Assembly (NCBI GenBank): GCA_048054495.1
Contig: JBGMQN010000054.1
Location: 1-64,000, forward strand
Reading direction: 5' to 3'
Length of the DNA stretch: 64,000 nt
Source of the DNA: JADFRG01 sp048054495
GTDB taxonomy: Bacteria > Chloroflexota > Anaerolineae > Anaerolineales > E44-bin32
Of the stretch, positions 40,466 through 49,985 are shown piece by piece (the stretch's first letter is position 1; each line of letters starts with the position of its first letter). Made by a program: the position numbers and the translations under genes. The notes beneath the pieces were generated by a model that saw only the letters and a program-made list of their open reading frames with translations, was not told the DNA's origin and searched no databases.

Positions 40466-42088
40466 CTAGGCCAGGGGGACGGCGCAGCCATCGGCTCGGG
40501 GATCGCTCCCTCCGCAAAGTACGCCCGTATCCATGTCTCGCAAGATGACTTGGCCGCGGCCGAATATCGCCCGCATTTGACCCGTTACCACGTCGACCTC
40601 GTGACCCATCTGCGCCAATCGCCGTACAGTCTTATCCGGAATGCCTTCTTCCACTGCCACTGGACTGCCCGGACGGGCCTCGGTGAGATTGATCCGCGGA
40701 CGATCCAGCGCGGCCTGGGGATCGAGGCCGTCATCGATCAATCCGGTAAGCACTTGAACGTGTCCCTGCGGCTGCATAAAGCCACCCATCACCCCAAAAC
40801 TTGCATACAGTGAGCCGTCTTCACGGGTCACCATACCCGGAATGATGGTGTGGTAAGGACGCTTGCCGGGCGAAAGCGCGTTTGGATGTTCCCTATCCAG
40901 GCTGAAGCCGTGCCCTCGATTCTGCAGAGAAAATCCCCATCCCTTTGGCACGATCCCCGTGCCGAATCCCATGTAATTGCTGTTGATGAACGAGCAGGCG
41001 TTTCCCTCCCCATCGATGACGCTTAGATAGACCGTGTCGGAGGCGGGCGATGGGATTCCCACCGGCTGCGATAGCGTCGCGCGTTTCCGATCGATCAGTG
41101 TGCGTCGCCTCTCGGCGTAGCCCTCCGATAGAAGCACTTCCAGGGGAATCGGGACGAATGCAGGGTCGGCAATAAACCAATTCCCATCCGCAAACGCGAC
41201 GCGAAGCGCCTCCAGCACCAGATGCAGTCTGGAGGGGCTGAGCGCTTCCAGCGATTCTAGATCGAAACCTTCCAATATCTTCAATGCCAGGAGGGCCACG
41301 AGACCCTGTCCATTGGGCGGAGCCTCCCAGATCCGCAGACCCCGGTAAGTCACGGAAATCGCCTCATCCCAGGTGCTGCGATGATCTGCCAGGTCGCTCT
41401 CGGACAAGACTCCTCCCGCGTCGCGCACGGCGCGGGCAATCGCCATGGCAATCTCGCCCTGGTAGAAGGCCTGTGCGCCTGCTCCTCCCACGGCGCGGAA
41501 CGTTCGAGCCAAACCTGGATTGCGGAAAATCTCGCCCGGCTTGGGCCCGCGTCCGTTGATCGTCAGCTCCTCTCCGCCAGGAGCGTTCTTGAGCTGCCGC
41601 TCCGCGCCTCGCTGCCAGGAATAGGCAGTTAAGGGAGAAACCGGGAATCCCTCTTCTGCCAGGTTGATCGCCGGCGCCAGAGCGATTCGGAGGTCCAATC
41701 GGCCATGGCGCTCCAGCAGGTCGCTCCACCCTGCGCACGCGCCTGGGACCGTCACGGTGAGGGCGTGGTACGGAGGGAGGGACTCCTCAAGGCCCTGTGC
41801 CTCCAGGAGGTCGAGCGTGAGTGCAGAAGGAGCGCGGCCGGAGCCATTGAGGGCGGTGATCTCACGCGATTCTGCATCGTAATAGAGGGCGAAACAATCT
41901 CCCCCGATGCCAGTCGAGCTGGGTTCGGTGACATTGAGGGCGGCCGCGGTCGCTACTGCCGCGTCGGCTGCGTTTCCCCCCAGTGCCAGGATGTCAATGC
42001 CCGCTTGAGCCGCTAGTGGCTGAGACGCGGCCACGAGCCCGCGTTGTGCGAACACGGGAGATCGCCGCGAGGCGTAAGTAAAAGGCAC
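40466..42088 (-). CDS. ggt: Gamma-glutamyltransferase
   Basis: This 540-residue Ntn hydrolase would cleave gamma-glutamyl bonds of glutathione-like compounds or transfer the glutamyl group. LALGGNAADAAVATAAALNVTEP with STGIGGDCFALYY is the N-terminal signature. The autocatalytic site is DTVYLSVID with the nucleophile Thr352, followed by NSNYMGFGTGIVPKGWGF. No signal peptide precedes the domain, so it would be cytoplasmic, unlike secreted GGT. Length is normal. Some relatives with this gapped substrate loop act as cephalosporin acylases or on other amides. Confidence 0.9.
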   Translation of the reverse strand: MPFTYASRRSPVFAQRGLVAASQPLAAQAGIDILALGGNAADAAVATAAALNVTEPSSTGIGGDCFALYYDAESREITALNGSGRAPSALTLDLLEAQGLEESLPPYHALTVTVPGACAGWSDLLERHGRLDLRIALAPAINLAEEGFPVSPLTAYSWQRGAERQLKNAPGGEELTINGRGPKPGEIFRNPGLARTFRAVGGAGAQAFYQGEIAMAIARAVRDAGGVLSESDLADHRSTWDEAISVTYRGLRIWEAPPNGQGLVALLALKILEGFDLESLEALSPSRLHLVLEALRVAFADGNWFIADPAFVPIPLEVLLSEGYAERRRTLIDRKRATLSQPVGIPSPASDTVYLSVIDGEGNACSFINSNYMGFGTGIVPKGWGFSLQNRGHGFSLDREHPNALSPGKRPYHTIIPGMVTREDGSLYASFGVMGGFMQPQGHVQVLTGLIDDGLDPQAALDRPRINLTEARPGSPVAVEEGIPDKTVRRLAQMGHEVDVVTGQMRAIFGRGQVILRDMDTGVLCGGSDPRADGCAVPLA

Positions 42089-42232
42089 GCTAGAATCCTC
42101 GGATTGCTTCGGCTCTGGGCCGCAAAGCTAGTCCACTCACAAACGATTCATTACATGTGTATGGAGCATGACCTGGGATGAGATGCAGGGGCAGTGCAAA
42201 AATGTCTATAATCCAGTCCGCGAACGCCAACA

Positions 42233-42604
42233 ATGAAGCACATGGACATCGTACGGCGCAGTACAGGAGAAATCATGTTCCAGCGGGCGCGCTGGTGCAG
42301 CAGCCGCTGGTGCCGCTTCTGGGGCCTTCAATTCCGCCGCGAGCTCAAACCGGGCGAGGCTCTGGTCCTGGTTCATCCCGATGAGAGCGTACTCCAAAGC
42401 TCGATCCATATGCTCTTCGTGATCTTTCCCATCGCCGCTATTTGGATCGATAGCATGGGTCGCGTGACCAGTGCTCAGCTCGCCAAACCGTGGCGACCCT
42501 ACTATGCCTCACCCAGGCCGGCCCAATATGTCTTGGAGACTACGCCTGACTTCCTCTCCCAGGTCGAGGTGGGGGACGAGTTCAATTTTGTTTTATCTGC
42601 CTAG
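42233..42604 (+). CDS. DUF192 family protein
   Basis: This 123-residue small protein has the DUF192 core: LQFRRELKPGEALVLVHPDE, the SIHMLFVIFPIAAIWID strand pair and the AKPWRPYYASPRPAQYVLET segment. The normal family includes a signal peptide and an F-M-R-x-P motif, here FVIFP. Function of the family is unknown. The N-terminal 25 residues (two RxxxR clusters with Cys) are unusual, and the start is uncertain (ATG 42233 or 42242). The gene stands alone and is followed by a hairpin. Confidence 0.78.
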   Translation: MKHMDIVRRSTGEIMFQRARWCSSRWCRFWGLQFRRELKPGEALVLVHPDESVLQSSIHMLFVIFPIAAIWIDSMGRVTSAQLAKPWRPYYASPRPAQYVLETTPDFLSQVEVGDEFNFVLSA

Positions 42605-42627
42605 CGAGCCTTCCGTTTTAACGAACA

Positions 42628-42648
42628 AAACCGGCCCTGCACCGGTTT
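42628..42648 (+). terminator. Hairpin after DUF192 gene
   Basis: A perfect 7-bp stem AAACCGG/CCGGTTT with a 7-nt loop and a short T-rich tail (CGTCTTT), 23 nt after the stop. Confidence 0.65.
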
Positions 42649-42917
42649 CGTCTTTCCGCCCTCCAACTTGTTCTAGGGCTTTCGCCCACGAATCCTTGCT
42701 TCCACTCTCGTCTTGGTCGAAGGTTCCAGTTGGATCGCGCTGGCTATAATGTAGCACGGTGCGCTTGGCCGAGTCAACGATTTCAACCTTAAACTTGGTC
42801 GCGGGGGTTCTTTAACACTGGGCCCGCCTGGGGAGGAATGGCTGCCCGAGCATATGCTTGACCTTGCAACAGTCATCGAATAGCATCCATTTGATGCTCA
42901 ATGATAACCAGCTCGAA

Positions 42918-43784
42918 ATGAACGCTATATCCAAGCTCCTGATTCGGCCAGCGGCCGGTTCAGGAGAATACACGAAAGTCACGCCTAAGCAGGCCGGCTG
43001 GGAGCTCCTCAATTTCGGAGCTCGCAAGATGGGGTCCGGCGAGCTATGGGAGTTCGAAACCGGGGAGAACGAGTTCGGCATTGTCGTGCTGGGTGGGACC
43101 TGCTCCGCGGATACCTCGCGCGGGGCCTGGGGACCGATCGGTCGGCGCCCCAATGTTTTTGCTGGAATGCCTTATACGCTCTACCTTCCCCGGCGTACCG
43201 AGGTGCGAATTGAGGCCATCGGCGAGGGGCTTGACCTCGGATACGGGTGGTGCGAGACGGACGAAGATCACCCGGCCAAGCTTGTATCTCCCGAAGAGGT
43301 GCACGTGGAGATTCGTGGAGGCGGCAATGCCACCCGACAGATCAACGACATGATCCCGCCCGGATTCGACTGCCATCGACTGGTAGCGGTGGAAGTCTAT
43401 ACACCCTCTGGCAACTGGAGTTCGTATCCACCGCACAAGCACGATGTGCACCGCGAATCCGAATCGGGGGAGCTGATCGAGGCCGATCTCGAGGAAACTT
43501 ACTTCTACAAACTGGACCGGCCGGAGGGCTACGCTTTACAGCGCGTGTACACCGCGGATCGGAGCTTGAATGAACTCGTAATTGCGCAGCAAGACGATCT
43601 CGTGCTCGTGCCGGAGGGGTACCATCCGGTGGTCTCCGCGCATGGCTACAATACCTACTACCTTAATTTCCTGGCTGGCAGCGCGCAATCCTTGGCGAGC
43701 GCCGATGATCCTGAGCACGCATGGATTAAGCAGAGTTGGGTGGAAAAAGACCCGCGACTGCCGATGGTGACTCTGGACATGTAG
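42918..43784 (+). CDS. iolB: 5-deoxy-glucuronate isomerase
   Basis: This 288-residue cupin-fold enzyme would convert 5-deoxy-D-glucuronate to 2-deoxy-5-keto-D-gluconate in myo-inositol breakdown. The family match runs throughout: KLLIRPAAGSGEYTKVTPKQ, AGWELLNFGARKM, PYTLYLPRRTEV, RQINDMIPPGFDCHRLVAVE, the metal ligands in SSYPPHKHDVH, and DDLVLVPEGYHPVVSAHGYN. I chose ATG 42918 because IolB proteins start just before KLLIRP; ATG 42894 and a TTG at 42858 are in frame upstream, and none has a good ribosome-binding site. It opens the inositol locus. Confidence 0.93.
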   Translation: MNAISKLLIRPAAGSGEYTKVTPKQAGWELLNFGARKMGSGELWEFETGENEFGIVVLGGTCSADTSRGAWGPIGRRPNVFAGMPYTLYLPRRTEVRIEAIGEGLDLGYGWCETDEDHPAKLVSPEEVHVEIRGGGNATRQINDMIPPGFDCHRLVAVEVYTPSGNWSSYPPHKHDVHRESESGELIEADLEETYFYKLDRPEGYALQRVYTADRSLNELVIAQQDDLVLVPEGYHPVVSAHGYNTYYLNFLAGSAQSLASADDPEHAWIKQSWVEKDPRLPMVTLDM

Positions 43785-43866
43785 GTTGCGCTCGCCTATC
43801 CGCCCGGTTGCTGAGTGCTGCCCAGGCTTGTGAGCATGAAGGTCGGAATCTGTACCGCTGAGGAAA

Positions 43867-44970
43867 ATGAACATGAATGCCGGATACAAAAGCCCGCTCC
43901 ATGAAACGATCTCCACAACCCCGACCGATTTCTGGAACGACTCCGCATCTTTCGAGGAGCTGACCTACGCAATCGAGCACGGCGCGGTTGGCGCCACGAC
44001 AAACCCCACGATCGTTATGCAGGTTCTCGACAAGGAGATAGACCTGTGGCGGGATCGGATTCAAGAGATGATTGCCGAGAATCCGGAATGGTCTGAAGAC
44101 CAGTTGGCCTGGAAGCTCATCGAGGAAGTGGCAGTCAGAGGCGCCGAACTGTTAAAGCCGGTCTATGACCGGGAGAATGGGAAGAAGGGCCGCATATCGA
44201 TTCAGACCCATCCCGCGTTCTATCGCAACGCCGAGGCCATCACAAAGCAGGCGATCCACTTCGACTCCCTGGCTCCCAATATGCAGGTCAAGATCCCTGC
44301 AACCAAGGCAGGAATCGCCGCCATCGAGGAGGCCACACGCAATGGGGTGAACATCAACGCGACCGTGTGCTTCAGCGTGCCGCAATCGCTTGCGGTTGCG
44401 GAGGCGGTGGAGAGAGGCTTGGACCGGCGCGCGGCCGATGGGGAGTCCATAGAAGACATGTCGCCGGTATGCACCATCATGATCGGCCGGCTTGACGATT
44501 GGATGCATGTGCTGGCCAAGCGCGATGGAATTATTGTGAACCCCGCCTCCCTGCATTGGGCGGGGGTGGCCGCCATAAAGAAGGCCTACGGCATATTTCA
44601 GCAGCGTGGGTATCGGGCTCGCCTGCTAGGAGCCGCTTATCGGCACCATCTGCACTGGTCGGAGCTCATCGGCGGCGACATCATCCTGACCATCCCTTAC
44701 CAATGGCAGAAGTGGTTCAATGCTTCGGATGTGGAAGTCAAGGAGCGCATGGCCAGGCAGGTCGATGAGGAGACCATCGACGAGCTGTACGGGCATTTTC
44801 CTGATTTCCGCCGTGCCTACGACGAGGACGGACTGACGATCGATGAATTTGACGCCTTCGGTCCGACGGTTCGAACGCTGCGAGGGTTTATCAGCTCGTA
44901 TCACGATCTGGTGGCATTGGTGCGTGACTTCATGCTGCCCAACCCGGATATCCGGCGGAACGGCGCGTGA
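43867..44970 (+). CDS. Transaldolase-family protein in the inositol locus
   Basis: This 367-residue class I aldolase-type barrel has the opening Asp/Thr strand AVGATTNPTIVMQVL, the Schiff-base lysine strand NMQVKIPATKAG, and GVNINATVCFSVPQSLAVAEA with CTIMIGRLDDWMH, all typical of transaldolase. It is longer than TalA/B in its C-terminal half. It sits between iolB and iolC, and no IolJ (class II aldolase) or DUF2090 aldolase is found nearby. It could therefore split 2-deoxy-5-keto-gluconate 6-phosphate into DHAP and malonate semialdehyde. That function is my inference; ordinary transaldolase activity is the alternative. Confidence 0.85.
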   Translation: MNMNAGYKSPLHETISTTPTDFWNDSASFEELTYAIEHGAVGATTNPTIVMQVLDKEIDLWRDRIQEMIAENPEWSEDQLAWKLIEEVAVRGAELLKPVYDRENGKKGRISIQTHPAFYRNAEAITKQAIHFDSLAPNMQVKIPATKAGIAAIEEATRNGVNINATVCFSVPQSLAVAEAVERGLDRRAADGESIEDMSPVCTIMIGRLDDWMHVLAKRDGIIVNPASLHWAGVAAIKKAYGIFQQRGYRARLLGAAYRHHLHWSELIGGDIILTIPYQWQKWFNASDVEVKERMARQVDEETIDELYGHFPDFRRAYDEDGLTIDEFDAFGPTVRTLRGFISSYHDLVALVRDFMLPNPDIRRNGA

Positions 44971-45041
44971 GGCGCCCCTCGATAAGCCTTCACGCTCGGC
45001 AGGCACGCCTCCTCGCATCTGACGCTTGCCCCTGACCGTCC

Positions 45042-46052
45042 ATGGCAAATGAGTACGATCTCATCACAATGGGTCGTGCCTCCATTGATCTCTACGCGCA
45101 GGACATCGGAGTACCCTTTGAGAAAATCAAAAGCTTCGCAGCCTATGTGGGGGGGTCACCGACCAACATCGCGGTCGGCGCTCGACGCCTTGGGCTGAAT
45201 GTGGCTCTGATCAGTGGGGTTGGCGATGATCCGGTCGGTGATTTTGTCCTGGCCTTCTTGAATGAAGAGCACGTCGATACCGCCTTCATCACTCGCAAAC
45301 CTCTGGCCCGGACCGGCGCGGTTTTGCTGGGGATTGAAAGGCCGGATCTGATTCCGCTGGTCTATTATCGTGACAACGCGGCGGATATTCAGCTCACGAT
45401 CGATGATGTGAAGGCCGCTCCCATCGCGGAGTGCAGGGCATTTGAGTTTGCAGGCACCAACCTGAGCCAGGAACCCAGTCGTAGCGCCACTCTATTCGCG
45501 GTGGAGCTAGCTAAATCTGCCGGCGTACGCGTCATCATGGATTTAGACCTGCGAGCCGATCAATGGGGGGACGTGCGAGCTTTCGGGCTGATGGTCCGGT
45601 CGGTCCTGCCCCTGGTAGACATTGCTGTCGGAACGGAGGAGGAAATCAAGGCCGCCGTGCTGGAGAGCGCCGAGCAGCTCACGATTACCCATTCACAAGT
45701 CACCGCTCCCGAGATAAGAGGAGATCTGGACACCGCCCTGCACTCCTTGCTCGAGCGGGGCCTCGAAGCCCTGGTTGTCAAGCAGGGCAGCAAAGGCTCC
45801 TCGGTATACCTTCAAGATGGCGAGGTCATCTTCGCTCCGGGATTCTCGGTCGAGGTCTACAACGTGCTGGGGGCCGGCGATGCGTTCGCAAGCGGGTTGA
45901 TCTACGGGCGGCTCAAGGGTTGGGATTGGTATCGGGCGGCGAGGATGGGCAATGCCTGCGGCGCCATCGTCGTGACCCGCCACGGGTGCGCCAATTTCAT
46001 GCCCTATGAGAAGGAAGCCTTGGATTTCATCGAGGAACGGGGGGGATTCTGA
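45042..46052 (+). CDS. iolC: 5-dehydro-2-deoxygluconokinase
   Basis: This 336-residue PfkB-family sugar kinase would phosphorylate 2-deoxy-5-keto-D-gluconate at C6. The opening MANEYDLITMGRASIDLYAQ is typical of IolC. GGSPTNIAVGARRLG is the substrate-binding N-terminal signature, and GAGDAFASGLIYG carries the catalytic Asp and anion hole near residue 285. The C-terminal DUF2090 aldolase domain found in some IolC fusions is absent. It follows the transaldolase gene by 71 nt and leads to iolD. Confidence 0.94.
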   Translation: MANEYDLITMGRASIDLYAQDIGVPFEKIKSFAAYVGGSPTNIAVGARRLGLNVALISGVGDDPVGDFVLAFLNEEHVDTAFITRKPLARTGAVLLGIERPDLIPLVYYRDNAADIQLTIDDVKAAPIAECRAFEFAGTNLSQEPSRSATLFAVELAKSAGVRVIMDLDLRADQWGDVRAFGLMVRSVLPLVDIAVGTEEEIKAAVLESAEQLTITHSQVTAPEIRGDLDTALHSLLERGLEALVVKQGSKGSSVYLQDGEVIFAPGFSVEVYNVLGAGDAFASGLIYGRLKGWDWYRAARMGNACGAIVVTRHGCANFMPYEKEALDFIEERGGF

Positions 46053-46098
46053 AAACCAATCCCGCCCTTTTAGTAGGCGACCTAGGAGGAGAATGCAG

Positions 46099-47961
46099 AT
46101 GAATACCGTCCGCCTGACGATGGCGCAAGCGATCATTCGATTCTTAACAATCCAGCATGTCGAGCGGGATGGGGACCGCCAGCCCTTTTTCGCCGGCTGC
46201 TTCGGAATCTTCGGTCACGGAAACGTGGCGGGCATCGGGCAGGCCCTTCAGGAACAACCTGATTTCCGGTATTACCTGGCGCGAAACGAACAGGCCATGG
46301 TGCACACTGCGGCCGGCTTCGCCAAGATGAGCAACCGGTTGCGAGCCTTCGCGTGCACGAGCTCCATTGGACCCGGGGCAACCAACATGGTCACCGCCGC
46401 CGCCGGCGCGACTGTCAATCGTCTGCCGGTCCTGCTGCTGCCAGGAGACATCTTCGCCCGCAGAAATGTAGCGCCCGTACTGCAGCAGCTGGAATGGGGC
46501 GGTTCCCAGGACGTCTCCGTCAACGATTGCTTCAAGCCGATTTCACGGTATTGGGATCGGATCAACCGCCCCGAACAAATCATCACCGCGTTGCCGGAAG
46601 CCATGCGGGTGCTGACGTCTCAAGCCGATACGGGGGCCGTGACGCTCTCACTGCCACAGGATGTGCAGGCGGAGGCGTACGACTACCCGGAAGCCCTGTT
46701 CGAAAAACGGGTCTGGACCATCGCACGTCCTGCGCCGGCGCGAGAACTTGTGGCCCGCGCGGTGGAGATGATTCGCGGGGCCAACTCGCCTTTGATCATC
46801 TCTGGAGGGGGCGTGATCTACAGCGAGGCGACGGAAGCGCTGGCCAGCTTCGCCGAAGATACCGGCATCCCGGTAGGCGAGACCCAGGCCGGCAAGGGCT
46901 CTCTGCCCTACGATCATCCGTTCGCGTTGGGCGCCATCGGCGTCACCGGTACACCGGGAGCCAATATCATCGCGCGTGAGGCCGATCTGGTCATTGGCAT
47001 CGGAACTCGCTACAGCGATTTCACCACCGCCTCAAAGACCGCCTTTCAGAATCCCGAGGTGCGCTTCATCAACATCAACATCGCCGACTTCGACGCCCAT
47101 AAGCATTCCGGCCTGGCGCTGGTGGCGGATGCGCGCGCGGCTCTGGAGGAGCTGGAGCATGCGCTGGAAGGCCACACCACCGAATCCGGCTACAAAGACC
47201 GCATACAAGAATTCAACGTGGAGTGGGAGGCCGAGGTGGACCGGATCTACAATTTGGAGCACGGACCGCCGATCAGCCAGGGGGAGGTCATCGGCGCGGT
47301 CAACGCGGCCTCCGAACCGACGGATGTGGTGATGTGCGCGGCCGGCAGCCTGCCGGGCGACCTGCACAAGCTATGGCGAACGCGCGATTCTAAGGGCTAC
47401 CACCTCGAATACGGGTACTCCTGTATGGGCTACGAGATCGCCGGCGGGCTGGGGATCAAAATGGCCGCTCCGGAGCGTGAGGTCTACGTGATGCTGGGGG
47501 ACGGGTCCTACCTGATGATGAACTCTGAGATCGTGACCTCCATCCAGGAACATTTCAAACTCACGATCGTCTTGATCAACAACCACGGTCACTCGAGCAT
47601 CGGTGGATTGTCACAGTCGGTCGGCAGCGCGGGATTTGGAACGCGATACCGCTACCGGAATCCAGGTACCGGCCAACTGGATGGCGAAAAGCTTCCGGTG
47701 GATTTTGCGGCCAACGCCCGCAGCCTGGGAGCTGTTGTTTTCGAGGCTGAGAATCTTCCGGCTCTCGTCGAGTCATTGTCGAAGGCCAAGCGGGAAGAGC
47801 AAACCGTGGTCATTGTCGTTGAGACCGATCCCGAAAAGCGGGTTCCTGGCTACGAGTCATGGTGGGACGTGCCGGTGGCGGAGGTGTCGGAGACGGAAAA
47901 GGTACAGGAGGCGCTTGAAGAATACCGTTCGGGCGTGGACAAGGAGCGCAACTACCTCTGA
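46099..47961 (+). CDS. iolD: 3D-(3,5/4)-trihydroxycyclohexane-1,2-dione hydrolase
   Basis: This 620-residue thiamine-diphosphate enzyme would open the ring of trihydroxycyclohexanedione to 5-deoxy-glucuronate. The PYR domain has GCFGIFGHGNVAGIGQAL and the catalytic Glu region ARNEQAMVHTAAGFAK. A central domain begins near SPLIISGGGVIYSEA. The PP domain has the ThDP motif MLGDGSYLMMNSEI with NNHGHSSIGGL. Length matches IolD (about 620-640). ATG 46099 lies 8-9 nt after AGGAGGAG; ATG 46093 is too close to it, and a longer frame overlaps iolC. Confidence 0.95.
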   Translation: MNTVRLTMAQAIIRFLTIQHVERDGDRQPFFAGCFGIFGHGNVAGIGQALQEQPDFRYYLARNEQAMVHTAAGFAKMSNRLRAFACTSSIGPGATNMVTAAAGATVNRLPVLLLPGDIFARRNVAPVLQQLEWGGSQDVSVNDCFKPISRYWDRINRPEQIITALPEAMRVLTSQADTGAVTLSLPQDVQAEAYDYPEALFEKRVWTIARPAPARELVARAVEMIRGANSPLIISGGGVIYSEATEALASFAEDTGIPVGETQAGKGSLPYDHPFALGAIGVTGTPGANIIAREADLVIGIGTRYSDFTTASKTAFQNPEVRFININIADFDAHKHSGLALVADARAALEELEHALEGHTTESGYKDRIQEFNVEWEAEVDRIYNLEHGPPISQGEVIGAVNAASEPTDVVMCAAGSLPGDLHKLWRTRDSKGYHLEYGYSCMGYEIAGGLGIKMAAPEREVYVMLGDGSYLMMNSEIVTSIQEHFKLTIVLINNHGHSSIGGLSQSVGSAGFGTRYRYRNPGTGQLDGEKLPVDFAANARSLGAVVFEAENLPALVESLSKAKREEQTVVIVVETDPEKRVPGYESWWDVPVAEVSETEKVQEALEEYRSGVDKERNYL

Positions 47962-48521
47962 CCCCTAGCCGGTGCGCTGCACACTGGGGAGCCCTTCCCG
48001 ACCGAGCGCATGTTCAATCAAAAGAGGCGAGGAAGAGAGAAGCCATCCACACTGGCTGCTCATTCATGGGGAGCCAGGCTGAAGTTCGGGGCTTCACAAG
48101 AGGCCGCCGAATACTTGTTATAATCATATAGCGATTACGAGTTTTAGCTCTCTTGAGGGTGCGATGCCGGGTAAATATTGCGGCAGCATTCATCAGGCCC
48201 GGACCCGAGAAACCAAGTTCGCCACAAGGTAGGTAGCCTCCATATGGGTTTGTCTGCTCCCGAGACGCAAAAGAAGCTCTCAGGGATGCTGGACTGGGCT
48301 GCCGCTCCTCACAGGATACCCAGCGACAAACTTGATCTAACGTTCAGTTTACAGAGCCGGGTCGCAAAGATCCCGCGCGCTCGCTCTGTGTGATCCCTCG
48401 CGTTTGAATCCGAGATTCGGCCAGTCTCGATAGGAGGTGGTGTATCGACCCTTAAGCCAAAATTGCTAAGCTCGCGTACCGAATGAAAAACTACCGGATT
48501 CGTCTAGGAGGAGAAAAGACT
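47962..48521. other. Intergenic region before the sugar ABC transporter
   Basis: These 560 nt show no credible gene. A perfect TATAAT lies at 48119-48124 without a well-spaced -35 box, and may be the promoter of the transporter operon. An AGGAGG (about 48508-48513) before the next start is the only other clear signal. Confidence 0.4.
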
Positions 48522-49985
48522 ATGTGGTCCAAGAGAAAAGGTTTGGCCCTCGCCGGGCTTTTCATGTTTGCAGGCCTTGTCGCCGTGGCTTGCCAGGCAG
48601 AACCGGTCGAGGTTGAGGTGGAGGTCACTAGGGAGGTCAAGACTGATGTCGAGGTCACCCGTGAGGTTGAGGTGGAAGTGCCCGTCGGCGGGGAGTTGGT
48701 CACGCTCGTCGCGCGCTGCCGGGCGAAACCGCCCACAGAGGATTGGCGCTGCAATAACCTGCTGTTCGGGGTAGCGGACGTCAACGCCGACCTAGAAGCC
48801 GCCGGTGACAGCCGCCGGGTCGTGCTCAAGACCATACAAGACAACACAGATTTTGGTGACATCATGCAGGAGTTTGCGCTGGCCTACGAGGACGATCAGG
48901 CGCCCGACATCCTGCTGACGGGACATGAGTTCATCGGCACGGAGGCGACCGCTGGCCGCATTATCCCGCTGAGCGACATGCTCGGAGACTACCCAGAGTT
49001 TGATAATGTGATTGACGGTCTGTGGGACTCGGTTACCTTCAAGGGCCAGCTCTGGGGCGTTCCCCAGGACACCGAGGCCCGACCGATTTATTGGGACAAG
49101 ACGCTGCTGGTGCAGGTGCCGGGCTGGGACGAGGCCCGTGTTGAGGGGCTGGCCGACGAGATCCTGGCCGGAAACTTCACCCTGGACGACATGTTGGATA
49201 CGGCCGAAGCGGCCGTTGCAGCCGGCGTCGTGGAGCCGGGCATGGGCTTCTGGATGCGACCCAAAAACGGTACTGACTTCGTCACCCTGTACTATGCTTA
49301 TGGTGGAGAGACGATTGACGCCGACACCGGCAAGCTGGTCTTCGACACCGAGGCTGGTCTGAAGTACTACGAGTTCTTCGAACGCGGGCTGACCGGCAAC
49401 GGCGCCCACAGTTTCCTGACCGGAGACTGGGGCGGCAGCTACCACCCCAGTGTCTCGGGCAGCAAGGTCGTGTTCTGGGCCGGGGGTTCATGGCAGTGGG
49501 CCGAGTGGGCCAGCCAGTGGACCGCGGACAAGGGCGGCCAGGCCTACCAGTTTGAAAATTGGGGCTATGGACTGTATCCGGCCGCCACTCGTGGAGGTTC
49601 TCCCAACACGCTGTCCCACCCCTTGGCCTACTTGATCAGTTCCCAGACTGAGAATCCCGACCTGGCTCTGGCTCTGATCGCCAAGGCCACCACGGACGAG
49701 GCCAACACCAGGCACGCCATCAACAGCACGCACCTGGGTATCCTCAAGTCGCAAGCCAACTACGAGCCGTATACGAGTGATGTCTTTCTCGCCGACGTGC
49801 TCTACATGCTGGATTACACGACTTTCCTGCCCAACAATCCCAATTGGGGCACGTGGTCGACTATCACCTATGAGTCTCTGGCCGCGGTGCAGTCTGGCGA
49901 CCTGACCGCTCAGGAGGCCGTCGACCTGGCTGTGGAGCAACTTCAGAACGAGCTAGGCGACGAGATCATCATCCGGGGTGGATGA
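48522..49985 (+). CDS. Sugar ABC transporter substrate-binding lipoprotein (family 1)
   Basis: This 487-residue MalE/UgpB-type binding protein, in this setting, probably binds inositol or a related polyol. Lipobox VACQ context (AGLVAVACQAEP) is followed by a tether of repeated VEVTREV units and then the SBP_bac_1 fold: DQAPDILLTGHEFIG, WGVPQDTEARPIYWDKTLL, KVVFWAGGSWQWAEW and the C-terminal AQEAVDLAVEQLQNEL. ATG 48522 follows CTAGGAGGAG. Its stop overlaps the next gene by 8 nt. It belongs to the complete importer 48.5-53.0 kb. Confidence 0.9.
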   Translation: MWSKRKGLALAGLFMFAGLVAVACQAEPVEVEVEVTREVKTDVEVTREVEVEVPVGGELVTLVARCRAKPPTEDWRCNNLLFGVADVNADLEAAGDSRRVVLKTIQDNTDFGDIMQEFALAYEDDQAPDILLTGHEFIGTEATAGRIIPLSDMLGDYPEFDNVIDGLWDSVTFKGQLWGVPQDTEARPIYWDKTLLVQVPGWDEARVEGLADEILAGNFTLDDMLDTAEAAVAAGVVEPGMGFWMRPKNGTDFVTLYYAYGGETIDADTGKLVFDTEAGLKYYEFFERGLTGNGAHSFLTGDWGGSYHPSVSGSKVVFWAGGSWQWAEWASQWTADKGGQAYQFENWGYGLYPAATRGGSPNTLSHPLAYLISSQTENPDLALALIAKATTDEANTRHAINSTHLGILKSQANYEPYTSDVFLADVLYMLDYTTFLPNNPNWGTWSTITYESLAAVQSGDLTAQEAVDLAVEQLQNELGDEIIIRGG